DNA of 48,910 bases from Paraburkholderia solitsugae (GCF_013177695.1 NZ_WOEY01000030.1:1-48910); one strand, 5' to 3'. Numbered from the stretch's first letter, positions 7,468-18,625 are shown. The notes: generated by a model not told the origin, from the sequence alone. A program made the numbers and translations.

Positions 7468-8748
7468 ATGAACGCGGTATCCGAAGCGCTGAAGCACGCA
7501 GAACCCGCCACGTCGATCAGGGTCGACGGCAAGCGGCTGTGGGACAGCCTGATGACGATGGCGAAGATCGGCGCGACGCCTAAAGGCGGCGTCTGCCGGC
7601 TGGCGCTGACCGACCTCGATAAACAGGGGCGCGACCTGATCGTCAGTTGGGCGAAGGAAGCCGGCTGCACGGTCAGTGTCGATCAGATGGGCAATGTGTT
7701 TATGCGCCGCGCCGGGCGCAATCCCGACGCGCTGCCGGTCATGACCGGCTCGCACGCGGACTCGCAGCCGACCGGCGGCCGCTTCGACGGCATCTACGGC
7801 GTGCTCGGCGGACTCGAAGTGATCCGCAGTCTGAACGATCACGGCATCGAGACCGAACATCCGGTTGAAGTGGTGATCTGGACCAACGAGGAAGGCTCGC
7901 GCTTTGCACCCGCCATGGTCGCCTCAGGGGTGTTCGCCGGCGTCTTCACACTGGACTACGGTCTCTCGCGCAAGGACGTGGACGGCAAGACCATCGGCGA
8001 AGAACTGAAACGTATCGGCTATGCGGGCGATCTTCCCTGTGGTGGGCGTCCCTTGCATGCTGCGTTCGAATTGCATATCGAACAAGGACCGATTCTCGAA
8101 GCCGAGCAAAAAACCATCGGTGTGGTAACCGATGCGCAAGGCCAGCGCTGGTACGAAATCACGCTGACGGGGCAGGAGGCGCATGCGGGTCCGACGCCCA
8201 TGCCGCGCCGTCGCGATGCTCTGCTCGGGGCCGCGCGCGTGGTCGATCTGGTCAATCGTATCGGGCTGGATAACGCGCCGTTCGGTTGCGCGACGGTCGG
8301 CATGATGCAGGTCTATCCGAACTCACGCAATGTGATTCCGGGCCGCGTGTTCTTCACCGTCGACTTCCGTCATCCGGATGATGCGGTGCTCGCGAAGATG
8401 GATGCCGCGTTGCGCGAGGGCGTGGCGAAGATCACGAGCACCATCGGTCTGGAAACCGAACTCGAGCAGATTTTTTACTACGCGCCAGTTGCTTTCGATG
8501 AAGCCTGCGTGAAGTCGGTACGCGCCGCGGCCGAACGCTTCGGCTATTCGCATCGCAACATGGTGTCCGGTGCGGGACACGATGCCTGCTATCTGTCGCA
8601 AGTCGCGCCGACTTCGATGGTGTTTGTGCCGTGCGTCGACGGGATCAGTCACAACGAGATCGAGGACGCCACCTTCGAATGGATCGAAGCGGGAGCGAAC
8701 GTCTTGCTGCACGCCATGCTCGGACGAGCGTGCGAGCCGGTTTCATAA
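7468..8748 (+). CDS. hyuC: Zn-dependent N-carbamoyl amidohydrolase (beta-ureidopropionase-like)
   Basis: This 426-aa enzyme belongs to the M20-like hydantoinase/carbamoylase family. It would hydrolyse N-carbamoyl-beta-alanine (or its methyl form) to beta-alanine, CO2 and ammonia, the last step of reductive pyrimidine breakdown. Metal-binding motifs are visible: GSHADSQPTGGRFDG, the acidic TNEEGSRF, and LHIEQGP, with a C-terminal GAGHDA and SHNE. The frame is open from 7384, but the ATG at 7468 has AAAGGAG 9 nt upstream and removes a tail with no family likeness. First gene of the operon repressed from 7301-7318. An L-carbamoylase role is possible, but the neighbours favour ureidopropionase. 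Confidence 0.88.
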   Translation: MNAVSEALKHAEPATSIRVDGKRLWDSLMTMAKIGATPKGGVCRLALTDLDKQGRDLIVSWAKEAGCTVSVDQMGNVFMRRAGRNPDALPVMTGSHADSQPTGGRFDGIYGVLGGLEVIRSLNDHGIETEHPVEVVIWTNEEGSRFAPAMVASGVFAGVFTLDYGLSRKDVDGKTIGEELKRIGYAGDLPCGGRPLHAAFELHIEQGPILEAEQKTIGVVTDAQGQRWYEITLTGQEAHAGPTPMPRRRDALLGAARVVDLVNRIGLDNAPFGCATVGMMQVYPNSRNVIPGRVFFTVDFRHPDDAVLAKMDAALREGVAKITSTIGLETELEQIFYYAPVAFDEACVKSVRAAAERFGYSHRNMVSGAGHDACYLSQVAPTSMVFVPCVDGISHNEIEDATFEWIEAGANVLLHAMLGRACEPVS

Positions 8749-8816
8749 CGCTTTAGCGGTAGCGGTTGCGGGTTGGGGTTGATTCTCTGGCCTTCACCGT
8801 AGTGCCTATAAAACAA

Positions 8817-8856
8817 GCCGTCCCGGCTCCGCTATAGCGCAGCCGGCGGGAACGGC
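8817..8856. other. Imperfect hairpin in the hyuC-preT gap
   Basis: The 137-nt gap holds an imperfect inverted repeat: GCCGTCCCGGCT pairs with AGCCGGCGGGAACGGC with a bulge. No T tract follows, so it is a weak terminator candidate and may instead shape or stabilise the mRNA between cistrons. Confidence 0.3.
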
Positions 8857-8885
8857 TACGTCCTCACATCGAAGAAGGAACGTGT

Positions 8886-10235
8886 ATGGCCATCAAGCAA
8901 ACCGGCGATATTGCGGCTCAGCGCCTATCGGCCGATCAACTGTCGTGCGAGTTCTCCGATATCGCGCCGCTGCTCGACGCGAGCGCCGCGGCCGCGGCCG
9001 CGAGCCGCTGTCACTACTGTTACGACGCGCCGTGCGTGAACGCGTGTCCGACGCAGATCGACATTCCCAGTTTCATTCGCAAGATCAGCAACGGCAATCT
9101 GAAGGGCGCGGCCGTCGACATTCTGTCTGCGAATCCGCTGGGCGGCATGTGCTCGCGTGTTTGCCCGACCGAGATTCTTTGCGAGGGGGCATGTGTGCGC
9201 AACCATCAGGATGCGAAACCGGTGGCGATCGGCGCGCTGCAACGCCATGCAACCGATTGGGCGATGGCGCGCGGCGAGGTGCTGTTCAAGCGTGCGGCTG
9301 AAACGGGGCGGCATGTTGCCGTAGCCGGTGCGGGACCGGCTGGACTTGCGTGCGCACATCGGCTCGCATTGGCCGGCCATAAGGTGACCATTTACGACGC
9401 CCATGAGAAAGCGGGCGGTCTGAACGAATACGGCATCGCTGCCTATAAAACCGTCGACGATTTTGCGCAGCGCGAAGTGGCGTGGCTGTGCTCGATCGGC
9501 GGCATCGAGATCAAACACGGCGTAACGCTTGGACGTGACGTGGAGCTCGACGCGCTGCGGAAGCAATACGATGCGGTCTTCCTCGCGATCGGTCTCACGG
9601 GCGTGCGCGCATTGGCGATGGAAGGCGAGGATCTGAGCGGCGTGATGAACGCAGTGGATTTCATCGAACAGGTGCGTAGCGCGAGTGACTTCGGCACGGT
9701 GCCGGTGGGGCGGCGAGTCGTCGTGATCGGCGGCGGCAATACGGCAGTGGATGCCGCCGTGCAAAGCCACAAGCTCGGCGCGACGTCGGTGACGATGGTG
9801 TATCGACGCGGCGTCGAGTCGATGAGCGCGACGTGGGCCGAGCGCGATTTCGCGCAGACCAACGGCGTCACGCTCGTCACGCATGCAAAACCGATGCGTT
9901 TGATCGGAGAGGGTGGCGTGGTGACGGGTGTTGAATTCGAGCGCACGTTAGGCGATGGCAGTCAGGAGCGCTTCGTGGTCGAAGCCGACATGGTGCTCAA
10001 AGCAATTGGGCAGACGCTGGTGCCGGTCGGTATCGAGCGCGAACTGTTGACGCTGGACGGCAATCGTATCGCAGTCGATGCAAGCGGACAAACCTCGTTG
10101 CCCGGCGTATGGGCGGGTGGCGATTGCGCGGCGACCGGTGGGATCGATCTGACGGTACAAGCGGTGCAGGACGGCAAGATCGCCGCCGCCGCGATTGACG
10201 CTCAGTTCGCCCGCACCGCTGTCAAGGCCGCGTGA
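8886..10235 (+). CDS. preT: NAD-dependent dihydropyrimidine dehydrogenase, PreT/PydX subunit
   Basis: A 449-aa FAD/Fe-S oxidoreductase subunit related to glutamate synthase small subunit. The N-terminal 120 residues carry cysteine clusters (CHYCYDAPCVNACP and CSRVCPTEILCEGAC) for 4Fe-4S centres. Two dinucleotide folds follow (AGAGPAGLACAHRLALAG for FAD and VIGGGNTAVDAA for NAD), then the C-terminal GVWAGGD motif. With PreA it reduces uracil and thymine to their 5,6-dihydro forms using NADH. AAGAAGGAA at 8872-8880 lies before the ATG. preA begins 67 nt after this gene ends. Confidence 0.93.
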   Translation: MAIKQTGDIAAQRLSADQLSCEFSDIAPLLDASAAAAAASRCHYCYDAPCVNACPTQIDIPSFIRKISNGNLKGAAVDILSANPLGGMCSRVCPTEILCEGACVRNHQDAKPVAIGALQRHATDWAMARGEVLFKRAAETGRHVAVAGAGPAGLACAHRLALAGHKVTIYDAHEKAGGLNEYGIAAYKTVDDFAQREVAWLCSIGGIEIKHGVTLGRDVELDALRKQYDAVFLAIGLTGVRALAMEGEDLSGVMNAVDFIEQVRSASDFGTVPVGRRVVVIGGGNTAVDAAVQSHKLGATSVTMVYRRGVESMSATWAERDFAQTNGVTLVTHAKPMRLIGEGGVVTGVEFERTLGDGSQERFVVEADMVLKAIGQTLVPVGIERELLTLDGNRIAVDASGQTSLPGVWAGGDCAATGGIDLTVQAVQDGKIAAAAIDAQFARTAVKAA

Positions 10236-10302
10236 AACTGGACAAAACCGCTTAAGCCACGCATCACACCAAGATAAAACAGCAGTCCCCAAGGAGCCGA
10301 AC

Positions 10303-11631
10303 ATGGCCGATTTGCGCTGTACGATTGCCGGCATCACGTCGCCGAATCCTTTCTGGCTCGCCTCCGCGCCGCCGACCGACAAAGCCTATAACGTGAACCG
10401 CGCGTTCGAAGCGGGCTGGGGCGGGGTCGTGTGGAAGACCCTGGGCCTCGACCCGCATGTGGTGAACGTCAGCTCGCGCTACGGCGCGGTGCAATGGAAT
10501 GGCCAGCGCATCGCGGGCCTGAACAACATCGAACTGATCACCGACCGTCCGCTCGACATCAATCTCAAGGAAATCGCCCAGGTCAAACGCGACTGGCCGG
10601 ACCGCGCGATGATCGTCTCGCTGATGGTGCCGTGCAACGAACGCGACTGGAAGTGGATTTTGCCGCTCGTCGAAGACACCGGCGCCGATGCGGTTGAACT
10701 GAATTTCGGGTGCCCGCACGGCATGAGCGAGCGCGGCATGGGTGCCGCGGTGGGCCAAGTGCCCGAGTACATCGAGATGGTCACGCGCTGGGTCAAGGAG
10801 GGTTCGAAGCTGCCGTGCCTCGTCAAACTCACGCCGAATATCAGCGACATCCGCCTCGGTTCGCGTGCGGCCTATAAAGGCGGCGCGGACGGTGTCTCGC
10901 TGATCAACACCATCAACTCCATCGTCGCGGTCGATCTCGACGCGATGTCACCGTTGCCGATGGTCGATGGCAAAGGCACGCACGGCGGCTACTGCGGTCC
11001 GGCGGTCAAGCCGATCGCGCTGAACATGGTGGCAGAAATTGCGCGCGACGTGGAGACGCCGAACCTGCCCATTTCCGGCATCGGCGGCATTTCGACGTGG
11101 CGCGATGCGGCCGAATTCATGGTGCTCGGCGCAGGCAGCGTGCAGGTCTGCACGGCGGCGATGCACTATGGATTCCGCATCGTCTCCGATCTGGCGGATG
11201 GTCTCTCGAACTGGATGGACGAAAAGGGCTACGCCACGCTCGACGACATTCGCGGCCGCGCCGTGCCGAATGTCACCGACTGGAAGTACCTGAACCTCAA
11301 ATACGACATCAAGGCGCGCATCGATCAGGACAAGTGCATCCAGTGCGGCCTCTGCCATATCGCGTGTGAAGACACGGCTCACCAGGCGATCATGAAAGAA
11401 AAAGATGGCGTCCGACATTTTGAAGTGATGGACTCCGAATGTGTCGGCTGCAATCTGTGCATGCATGTGTGCCCGGTCGAGCAGTGCATCACGATGGAGC
11501 GCGTCGACAGCGGCGAGTACGCGAACTGGACCACGCATCCGAACAACCCTGCGCGGGTGAATGCCGGTGAAAGCGAGACGTCAGACGCGGCTGAAACGGC
11601 CGAGCATGCCCACGCAGCAAAAGCAGCCTGA
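10303..11631 (+). CDS. preA: NAD-dependent dihydropyrimidine dehydrogenase, PreA/PydA subunit
   Basis: A 442-aa protein with an N-terminal FMN-binding dihydroorotate-dehydrogenase-like barrel (about residues 1-310; VELNFGCPHGMSERGMG contains the active-site region; PISGIGGISTW is a phosphate-binding turn). A C-terminal ferredoxin domain has two 4Fe-4S sets (CIQCGLCHIAC and CVGCNLCMHVCP). It forms the pyrimidine-reducing subunit with PreT. The frame extends to 10195 inside preT, but the ATG at 10303 follows AAGGAG (10291-10296) and gives the standard start. The last 30 residues are Ala/Glu-rich and variable. Confidence 0.95.
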   Translation: MADLRCTIAGITSPNPFWLASAPPTDKAYNVNRAFEAGWGGVVWKTLGLDPHVVNVSSRYGAVQWNGQRIAGLNNIELITDRPLDINLKEIAQVKRDWPDRAMIVSLMVPCNERDWKWILPLVEDTGADAVELNFGCPHGMSERGMGAAVGQVPEYIEMVTRWVKEGSKLPCLVKLTPNISDIRLGSRAAYKGGADGVSLINTINSIVAVDLDAMSPLPMVDGKGTHGGYCGPAVKPIALNMVAEIARDVETPNLPISGIGGISTWRDAAEFMVLGAGSVQVCTAAMHYGFRIVSDLADGLSNWMDEKGYATLDDIRGRAVPNVTDWKYLNLKYDIKARIDQDKCIQCGLCHIACEDTAHQAIMKEKDGVRHFEVMDSECVGCNLCMHVCPVEQCITMERVDSGEYANWTTHPNNPARVNAGESETSDAAETAEHAHAAKAA

Positions 11632-11754
11632 AACACGAGCTACCTGCAGGAAAAGAAACGAAACGAAGCGCTTGTACTGAACCTGTAGTTTTCCCCAGGG
11701 CCTGACGCGCCGCCAGAAGCCGCGCAGGCCTCAACGATCAGTGGAGATCATTCG

Positions 11755-13266
11755 ATGAAGCAGACAGCGCAACCCGTCGATCCGCAGTTTGCGGCCGCGG
11801 CGCAGGGCAGCAGTCTTTACAACGACGACCTTGCGCCGACCGGCGTCGCGCAGCGCACGTGGCGGTGGTATCACTTCGCCGCGCTGTGGGTCGGAATGGT
11901 GATGAACATCGCGTCGTATATGCTCGCGGCTGGTTTGACGGAAGAGGGCATGTCGCCGTGGCAGGCGGTCGCGACGGTGCTGCTCGGCAATCTGATCGTG
12001 CTGGTGCCGATGCTGCTGATCGGGCATGCGGGGGCGAAGCACGGTATTCCCTACGCGGTGCTGGTGCGTTCCTCCTTCGGCACGCAGGGTGCGAAATTGC
12101 CGGCGATGCTGCGGGCGATCGTCGCGTGTGGCTGGTACGGCATTCAGACGTGGCTTGGCGGCAGCGCGATCTACACGCTGCTGAACATTCTGACCGGCAA
12201 CGCGCTGCACGGCGCGGCCTTGCCGTTTCTCGACATCTCGCTCGCGCAGCTCGCGTGTTTCCTCGTGTTCTGGGCGCTGCAGATTTACTTCATCGTGCAC
12301 GGCACCGATTCGATTCGCTGGCTCGAAAGCTGGTCCGCGCCGATCAAGATCGTGATGTGTATCGCGCTGGTGTGGTGGGCCACCTCGAAGGCGGGGGGCC
12401 TTGGCTCGATGCTGTCGGCGCCGTCGCAGTTCGTGCCGGGTGGCAAGAAGGAGGGCCTGTTCTGGGTGACCTTCTGGCCCGGCCTTACGGCGATGGTGGG
12501 CTTCTGGGCGACGCTCGCGCTGAATATTCCCGACTTCACGCGCTTTGCCAAAACGCAGCGCGATCAGATTATCGGCCAGTCTGTGGGTTTGCCGATTCCG
12601 ATGGCGCTACTCTCCGTGATCTCCGTGGTGGTGACGTCGGCGACCGTGGTGATCTACGGCAAGGCGATCTGGGACCCGATCGACCTGACGAGCCGCATGA
12701 CCGGCATCGGCGTCGGTCTCGCGCTGATCATCCTGACGCTGGATACGATGTGCTGCAATCTCGCGGCGAATCTCGTCGGCCCGGCTTATGATTTTTCGAG
12801 CCTGTGGCCGAAGGGTATTTCGTATCGCGTTGGCGGCATGATTACCGCGACCATCGCCATTGTGATGATGCCGTGGAAGATTCTTGCCACCACGCAGGGC
12901 TATATCTTCACGTGGCTGGTCGGCTACTCGGCTTTGCTCGGTCCGGTAGCGGGCATTCTGATGGTCGACTACTTCCTGATTCGCGGCACACGGCTGGATC
13001 CGCGTGAACTGTTCGACGAGCATGGCGAGTACAGCTACACCGGCGGCTGGAATATCGGCGCGGTGGTGGCGCTCGTGGTCGGCGTGCTGCCGAATCTGCC
13101 GGGCTTCTTGCACACCGCGTTTCCGGCATCGTTCCCGAACGTGCCGGCGATTTTCAACACGCTCTATACGTATGCCTGGTTTGTCGGACTCGCGTTGGCG
13201 TCGATCGTATACAGCGCGTGGATGAAGCTGAGCAAAGGACCGAGTGCGCGCGTGGCGAGTGCGTGA
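11755..13266 (+). CDS. NCS1-family nucleobase:cation symporter
   Basis: A 503-aa inner-membrane transporter with about 12 hydrophobic segments. The N-terminal WRWYHFAALWVGMVMNIASYMLA region and CGWYGIQTWLGG segment are typical of NCS1 uracil/allantoin/hydantoin carriers. Placement between the dehydrogenase and dihydropyrimidinase genes suggests import of uracil, thymine, dihydropyrimidines or hydantoins to feed this pathway. The gene starts at ATG 11755 after GTGGAGA (11741-11747). Exact substrate cannot be told from sequence alone. Confidence 0.9.
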   Translation: MKQTAQPVDPQFAAAAQGSSLYNDDLAPTGVAQRTWRWYHFAALWVGMVMNIASYMLAAGLTEEGMSPWQAVATVLLGNLIVLVPMLLIGHAGAKHGIPYAVLVRSSFGTQGAKLPAMLRAIVACGWYGIQTWLGGSAIYTLLNILTGNALHGAALPFLDISLAQLACFLVFWALQIYFIVHGTDSIRWLESWSAPIKIVMCIALVWWATSKAGGLGSMLSAPSQFVPGGKKEGLFWVTFWPGLTAMVGFWATLALNIPDFTRFAKTQRDQIIGQSVGLPIPMALLSVISVVVTSATVVIYGKAIWDPIDLTSRMTGIGVGLALIILTLDTMCCNLAANLVGPAYDFSSLWPKGISYRVGGMITATIAIVMMPWKILATTQGYIFTWLVGYSALLGPVAGILMVDYFLIRGTRLDPRELFDEHGEYSYTGGWNIGAVVALVVGVLPNLPGFLHTAFPASFPNVPAIFNTLYTYAWFVGLALASIVYSAWMKLSKGPSARVASA

Positions 13267-13339
13267 GTGCATATGATTGAGTGCATGAACTGTGCACCAT
13301 GCGAACGAAGTACGTAGCACAGAAACCAGCAGTTCATAA

Positions 13340-14803
<1,464 letters not shown>

Positions 14804-14818
14804 GCTGTTTGCAATATG

Positions 14819-14856
14819 ACGGGCGGCCCCGCAGGGCCGCCCGTGCCGTCTGTTTT
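14819..14856 (+). terminator. Rho-independent terminator after hydA
   Basis: An 11-bp perfect stem (ACGGGCGGCCC at 14819-14829 with GGGCCGCCCGT at 14834-14844) closes a CGCA loop. TTTTT follows at 14852-14856, slightly offset. It fits the end of the pyrimidine operon. Confidence 0.7.
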
Positions 14857-15041
14857 TCAACGCCGCGCATTCGCCGTGGCGACACCCTCCCGCGTTTTCC
14901 CCGATGGCGCCCGGTATGCGTTCCGTGGTGCGATGCATGCCGCGTCTGTCATATCTGTTGCAGAGTCGAATTCAACGTTGCATGAGACGCCTTGGCTGTC
15001 CGCTTAGCACGTATGCGCATATTGATCGAAAAGCTGATCCT

Positions 15042-15070
15042 TTGTAAAAAGACAGACCGTTTGCTACAGT
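15042..15070 (+). promoter_or_regulatory. Predicted promoter of the amino-acid ABC transporter
   Basis: TTGTAA at 15042-15047 and TACAGT at 15065-15070 are 17 nt apart in an AT-richer patch. The transcript start would be near 15077, about 80 nt before the binding-protein gene. Confidence 0.4.
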
Positions 15071-15156
15071 CCGCCCACTCTGTCGGGCATGACCGCCGGC
15101 GGAATGCCGAATACAAAACCATGCAACCGACGTAGCAAACTTTACGGAGCCACCTG

Positions 15157-15939
15157 ATGAAGTCGATTCGTTCCATTCTGCTGATCGCGCTGCTGCAAGC
15201 GGTGACCCTGAGCCCGGCTTTCGCCGCTGACGAGCTCGCGCAGATCAAGTCCGCGGGCGTGTTCAAGATCGGCACCGAAGGCACCTACGCGCCGTTCACC
15301 TACCACGATGAATCCGGCAAGCTGACCGGCTTCGACGTCGAGATCGGCACGGCGATCGCGCAGCGCCTGGGCGTCAAGCCGGAGTTCGTCGAAGGCAAAT
15401 GGGACGGTCTGATCGCCGGTCTCGATGTGAACCGCTACGACGCGGTGATCAATGAAGTCGCTGTCACCGACGCGCGCAAAGCGAAATACGATTTCTCGGA
15501 CCCGTACATCACGTCGCACGCGGCGCTGATCGTGGCCTCGAACAACACGACGATCAAGACGTTCGACGACCTGAAGGGCAAGAAGTCGGCGAATACGCTG
15601 ACCAGCAACTTCGGCAAGATCGCGGCCGCGCACGGCGCGGAGGTGATTCCCGTGCAAGGCTTCAACGAATCGATTGACCTGTTGACCTCGGGCCGAGTCG
15701 ACGCGACCGTCAACGATTCGCTGTCGTTCCTCGATTTCAAGAAGCACAAACCGGATGCGAAGGTGAAGATTGCCGCGCTCGATACATCGGCTGACAGCAG
15801 CGATAAGTCCGCGGTCCTGATCCGCAAGGGCAGCCCGGAATTGCAGGCGGCAATCAACAAGGCGCTTGCCGACATGAAGAAGGACGGCACTTACGCGAAG
15901 ATTTCGCAGAAGTACTTCGGTAAAGACGTTTCCCAATAG
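15157..15939 (+). CDS. Periplasmic amino-acid-binding protein of an ABC transporter (cystine-type)
   Basis: A 260-aa SBP family 3 protein. Residues 1-23 form a signal peptide ending in AFA. The mature part begins with IKSAGVFKIGTEGTYAPFTYHDESG and has the family motif GFDVEIGTAIAQRLG; DAVINEVAVTDARK is the second lobe start. These fit polar amino acid binders, and the sequence most resembles the cystine/glutamine-type branch. It is the first gene of a three-gene operon with a permease and an ATPase. Substrate is inferred only from the family. The ATG at 15157 follows ACGGAG (15144-15149). Confidence 0.88.
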   Translation: MKSIRSILLIALLQAVTLSPAFAADELAQIKSAGVFKIGTEGTYAPFTYHDESGKLTGFDVEIGTAIAQRLGVKPEFVEGKWDGLIAGLDVNRYDAVINEVAVTDARKAKYDFSDPYITSHAALIVASNNTTIKTFDDLKGKKSANTLTSNFGKIAAAHGAEVIPVQGFNESIDLLTSGRVDATVNDSLSFLDFKKHKPDAKVKIAALDTSADSSDKSAVLIRKGSPELQAAINKALADMKKDGTYAKISQKYFGKDVSQ

Positions 15940-15961
15940 GCCTCAACTGCGAGTCTGAATC

Positions 15962-16639
15962 ATGCCGGCATGGTTGCTTCTGATGGCGCATTCGCTGAAG
16001 CCCCTGCTGTATGCGGGGCTGGTCTTTACCGTGCCGCTCACGCTGGCGTCGTTCGCGATCGGGATCGTGGTGGCGTTTATCGTCGCGCTGGTCCGGCTCT
16101 TCGGCCCGCGCTGGGCGGTGGCGTGCGTGCGCTTCTACGTATGGCTGTTTCGCGGCTCGCCATTGCTGGTGCAACTGTTCGTGATTTTCTACGGACTACC
16201 GAACGTGGGCATCGTGCTCGATCCGTTGACGGCGGCGATCATCGGCTTTTCGCTGAATGTCGGCGCGTATAACTCGGAAGTGATCCGCGGCGTGATCGAG
16301 TCGATTCCAAAGGGGCAGTGGGAGGCGGCGTACTCGATGGGTATGACGCGTCAGCAAGCGCTGCGCCGCGCGATCCTGCCGCAAGCGGCCCGCGTCGCGC
16401 TGCCGCCGTTGTCGAACTCGTTTATTGCGTTGGTGAAGGACACATCGCTCGCTGCTGTACTGACGGTGCCTGAGGTGTTTCAGGCGGCGCAGCGCATCGC
16501 GTCGGTGACCTATGAACCGTTGATTCTCTACACTGAGGCGGCGCTGGTGTATCTCGTGTTCAGTTCGGTCTTGTCGTCGGCGCAAGTCCGGCTCGAGCGC
16601 AAGTTCGGCCGTCACGCACTCTTCCAGGCGAGCAACTGA
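15962..16639 (+). CDS. Polar amino-acid ABC transporter permease
   Basis: A 225-aa inner-membrane protein of the HisM/GlnP family with about five membrane spans. The conserved permease loop EAAYSMGMTRQQALRRAILPQAARVALPP is split over about residues 120-148 and contacts the ATPase. RGSPLLVQLFVIFYGLPN is the other family signature. A single permease gene implies a homodimer in the membrane. It lies 22 nt after the binding protein and its TGA shares a base with the ATG of the ATPase gene (TGATG), so the two are translationally coupled. Confidence 0.92.
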   Translation: MPAWLLLMAHSLKPLLYAGLVFTVPLTLASFAIGIVVAFIVALVRLFGPRWAVACVRFYVWLFRGSPLLVQLFVIFYGLPNVGIVLDPLTAAIIGFSLNVGAYNSEVIRGVIESIPKGQWEAAYSMGMTRQQALRRAILPQAARVALPPLSNSFIALVKDTSLAAVLTVPEVFQAAQRIASVTYEPLILYTEAALVYLVFSSVLSSAQVRLERKFGRHALFQASN

Positions 16640-17427
16640 TGATTCGACTGGAAAAAATCGACAAGCACTTCGGCGAGAATCGGGTGCTGAGTTCAGTGGA
16701 CCTGCAACTCGCGCCGGGTAATGTCACCGCGCTGATCGGCCCGTCCGGGAGCGGCAAGAGCACGCTTTTGCGTTGCGTGAATCTGCTGGAAATTCCCGAG
16801 GCCGGGTCACTCGAACTCGGCGACCAACGCCTGGAATTCAGCCGCGATCACAAGCCATCGCGCGAAACGGTGCTGACGATTCGCCGCCGCACCGGCATGG
16901 TGTTCCAGAATTTCCAGTTGTTTCCGCATCTGACGGTGCGCCAGAACGTCATGGAAGGCTTGCTGACCGTACTGAAGTGGGACAAGGAAAAAGCGCGCAT
17001 ACGTGCGGACGAATTACTCGAAAAGGTCGGCATCGCGCACAAGGCGGACGCATGGCCCTCCACGCTCTCCGGCGGTCAGCAGCAGCGGGTAGCCATCGCG
17101 CGGGCGTTGGCGCCGTCGCCAGAAGTGTTGTTGTGTGACGAGCCCACATCCGCGCTGGATCCCGGTTTGGCCGCGGAGGTGGTGGACGTCCTCAAGCAGC
17201 TCGCCACAGAAGGCATGACCATGTTGATGGCGACACATGATTTACGTCTTGCAGCAACGATTGCGCGCGACGTGGTGTTTCTGAATAACGGCGTGGTGGT
17301 GGAGCAGGGCCCGTCGCGGGACATTTTCATGGATCCGCGCGAGCCGGAAACCGCGCGCTTCGTGTCCACGCTGACACATAGCTTGCCGGACGCGTGGACC
17401 GAGCAGCGCCGGCCTGAGAGAAGCTAA
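16639..17427 (+). CDS. Polar amino-acid ABC transporter ATP-binding protein
   Basis: A 262-aa ABC ATPase with Walker A GPSGSGKST (about residues 34-42), signature LSGGQQQRV, Walker B VLLCDEPTSALDPG and the switch His in ATHDLRLA. It is of the GlnQ/HisP type and powers the permease encoded just before it. It starts one base inside the permease stop codon. The downstream MFS gene is convergent and ends only 1 nt away. Confidence 0.93.
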   Translation: MIRLEKIDKHFGENRVLSSVDLQLAPGNVTALIGPSGSGKSTLLRCVNLLEIPEAGSLELGDQRLEFSRDHKPSRETVLTIRRRTGMVFQNFQLFPHLTVRQNVMEGLLTVLKWDKEKARIRADELLEKVGIAHKADAWPSTLSGGQQQRVAIARALAPSPEVLLCDEPTSALDPGLAAEVVDVLKQLATEGMTMLMATHDLRLAATIARDVVFLNNGVVVEQGPSRDIFMDPREPETARFVSTLTHSLPDAWTEQRRPERS

Positions 17428-17428
17428 G

Positions 17429-18625
17429 TCAGCTTGCCCTGGCTGGCAGCCGCAAATGATTCCACGCCGCCAGCCCGGCAAAAGCAACGCCGGCAACGCT
17501 GACACCCATCCATCCAAAGATCGGCCAAACCACGGCGCCGACCCCCGAACCGATGGCTCCGCCAATGAAATACGTGACCATATAAACGGTATTCACGCGG
17601 CTCCGCGCTTCGGGCTTCAGCGCGTAAATCCGCGATTGATTGGAAATCTGCGCAGCCTGCACGCCGATATCGAGGATGATCACGCCGATCACCAATCCCG
17701 CAATGCTTTTCGCCGACACGGCAAAAACAACAAACGAAATCGCCACCAGCACAATCGACACCGTGATAATCGAGCGCGGTCCGCGTCGGTCGGAAAACTT
17801 GCCGGCGAGCGGTGCGGCCATCGCCCCCGCAGCGCCGACGATCCCGAACAGGCCGGCCGCCTGCGGTCCAAGATGAAACGGTGCGCCCGCGAGCAATAAC
17901 GCCAGCACCGACCAGAAGATGCTGAATGCCGCGAACAGCGCCGCCCCGGTCAACGAGGCTTCTCGCAGCGCGCGATGCTCGACCACCAGGTGCCACATCG
18001 ACACCAGCAGCTTGCCGTACGGCAGCGTCGACGTCGGCTTGCTTTTCGGCAGACGCATGATGATCACGACAGCCAGCACCAGCAGCGCGACGACTGAAGC
18101 GCCGAACACGGCACGCCAGCCGAAATACTCACCGACAACGCCTGCCGCGGTCCGTGCCAGCAGAATCCCCAGCAACAGTCCACTCATCACCGTGCCGACG
18201 GCATGACCCCGCTCGGAGGGGGGCGCGAGTTCGGCCGCGAACGGCACCGCCTGCTGCGCGATGGTGGCGAGTACGCCGATCGCGAGGCTCGCGATAATCA
18301 GCACCGACAGCGTCGGCGCCGCGGATGCCAGCACCAGCGCGACGCACATGCCTGCGATCTGCAACAGGATCAGGCGGCGTCGATCGAAGCGGTCGCCGAG
18401 CGGCGCCAACAACAGCATCCCGGCTGCGTAGCCGAGCTGCGTTACAGCCGGTACCGCACCGACCCACGACGTGCTGTTCGGAAACGACTGCCGGAAACCG
18501 TCGAGCAGAGGCTGGTTGTAATAGATGTTGGCGACTGCCACACCCGCAATGGTTGCGAGTAGAAGCAGCAAGCCGCGCAATGACCGGTCGGACGAAGCAG
18601 GGGTAGAAGCGTCGGATGTGGACAT
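17429..18625 (-). CDS. MFS transporter, drug/sugar efflux type
   Basis: A 398-aa 12-span major-facilitator protein. It has the loop 2-3 motif APLGDRFDRRRLI near residue 80 and a related motif in the second half (GKFSDRRGPRSII). It most resembles bacterial 12-TMS exporters. The longer frame (TTG at 18667) is possible; the ATG at 18625 is preferred, though no strong ribosome binding site is visible at either. It is divergent from the amine oxidase gene across a 246-nt gap. Substrate unknown. Confidence 0.82.
   Translation of the reverse strand: MSTSDASTPASSDRSLRGLLLLLATIAGVAVANIYYNQPLLDGFRQSFPNSTSWVGAVPAVTQLGYAAGMLLLAPLGDRFDRRRLILLQIAGMCVALVLASAAPTLSVLIIASLAIGVLATIAQQAVPFAAELAPPSERGHAVGTVMSGLLLGILLARTAAGVVGEYFGWRAVFGASVVALLVLAVVIIMRLPKSKPTSTLPYGKLLVSMWHLVVEHRALREASLTGAALFAAFSIFWSVLALLLAGAPFHLGPQAAGLFGIVGAAGAMAAPLAGKFSDRRGPRSIITVSIVLVAISFVVFAVSAKSIAGLVIGVIILDIGVQAAQISNQSRIYALKPEARSRVNTVYMVTYFIGGAIGSGVGAVVWPIFGWMGVSVAGVAFAGLAAWNHLRLPARAS

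Larger units (their letters stand above)
14804..15156. other. Intergenic region between hydA and the ABC transporter
   Basis: This 353-nt non-coding stretch holds the terminator of the pyrimidine operon (14819-14856) and, further right, a promoter-like pair for the transporter genes (15042-15070). No credible gene was seen in between. Confidence 0.5.

Noticed and set aside
8925..9884. Minus-strand 319-aa frame over preT
   Set aside because: Mirror frame of a well-supported gene; product is unlike any protein and lacks a ribosome binding site.
15142..15936. Minus-strand 264-aa frame over the ABC binding protein
   Set aside because: Exact mirror of a clear signal-peptide-bearing binding protein.
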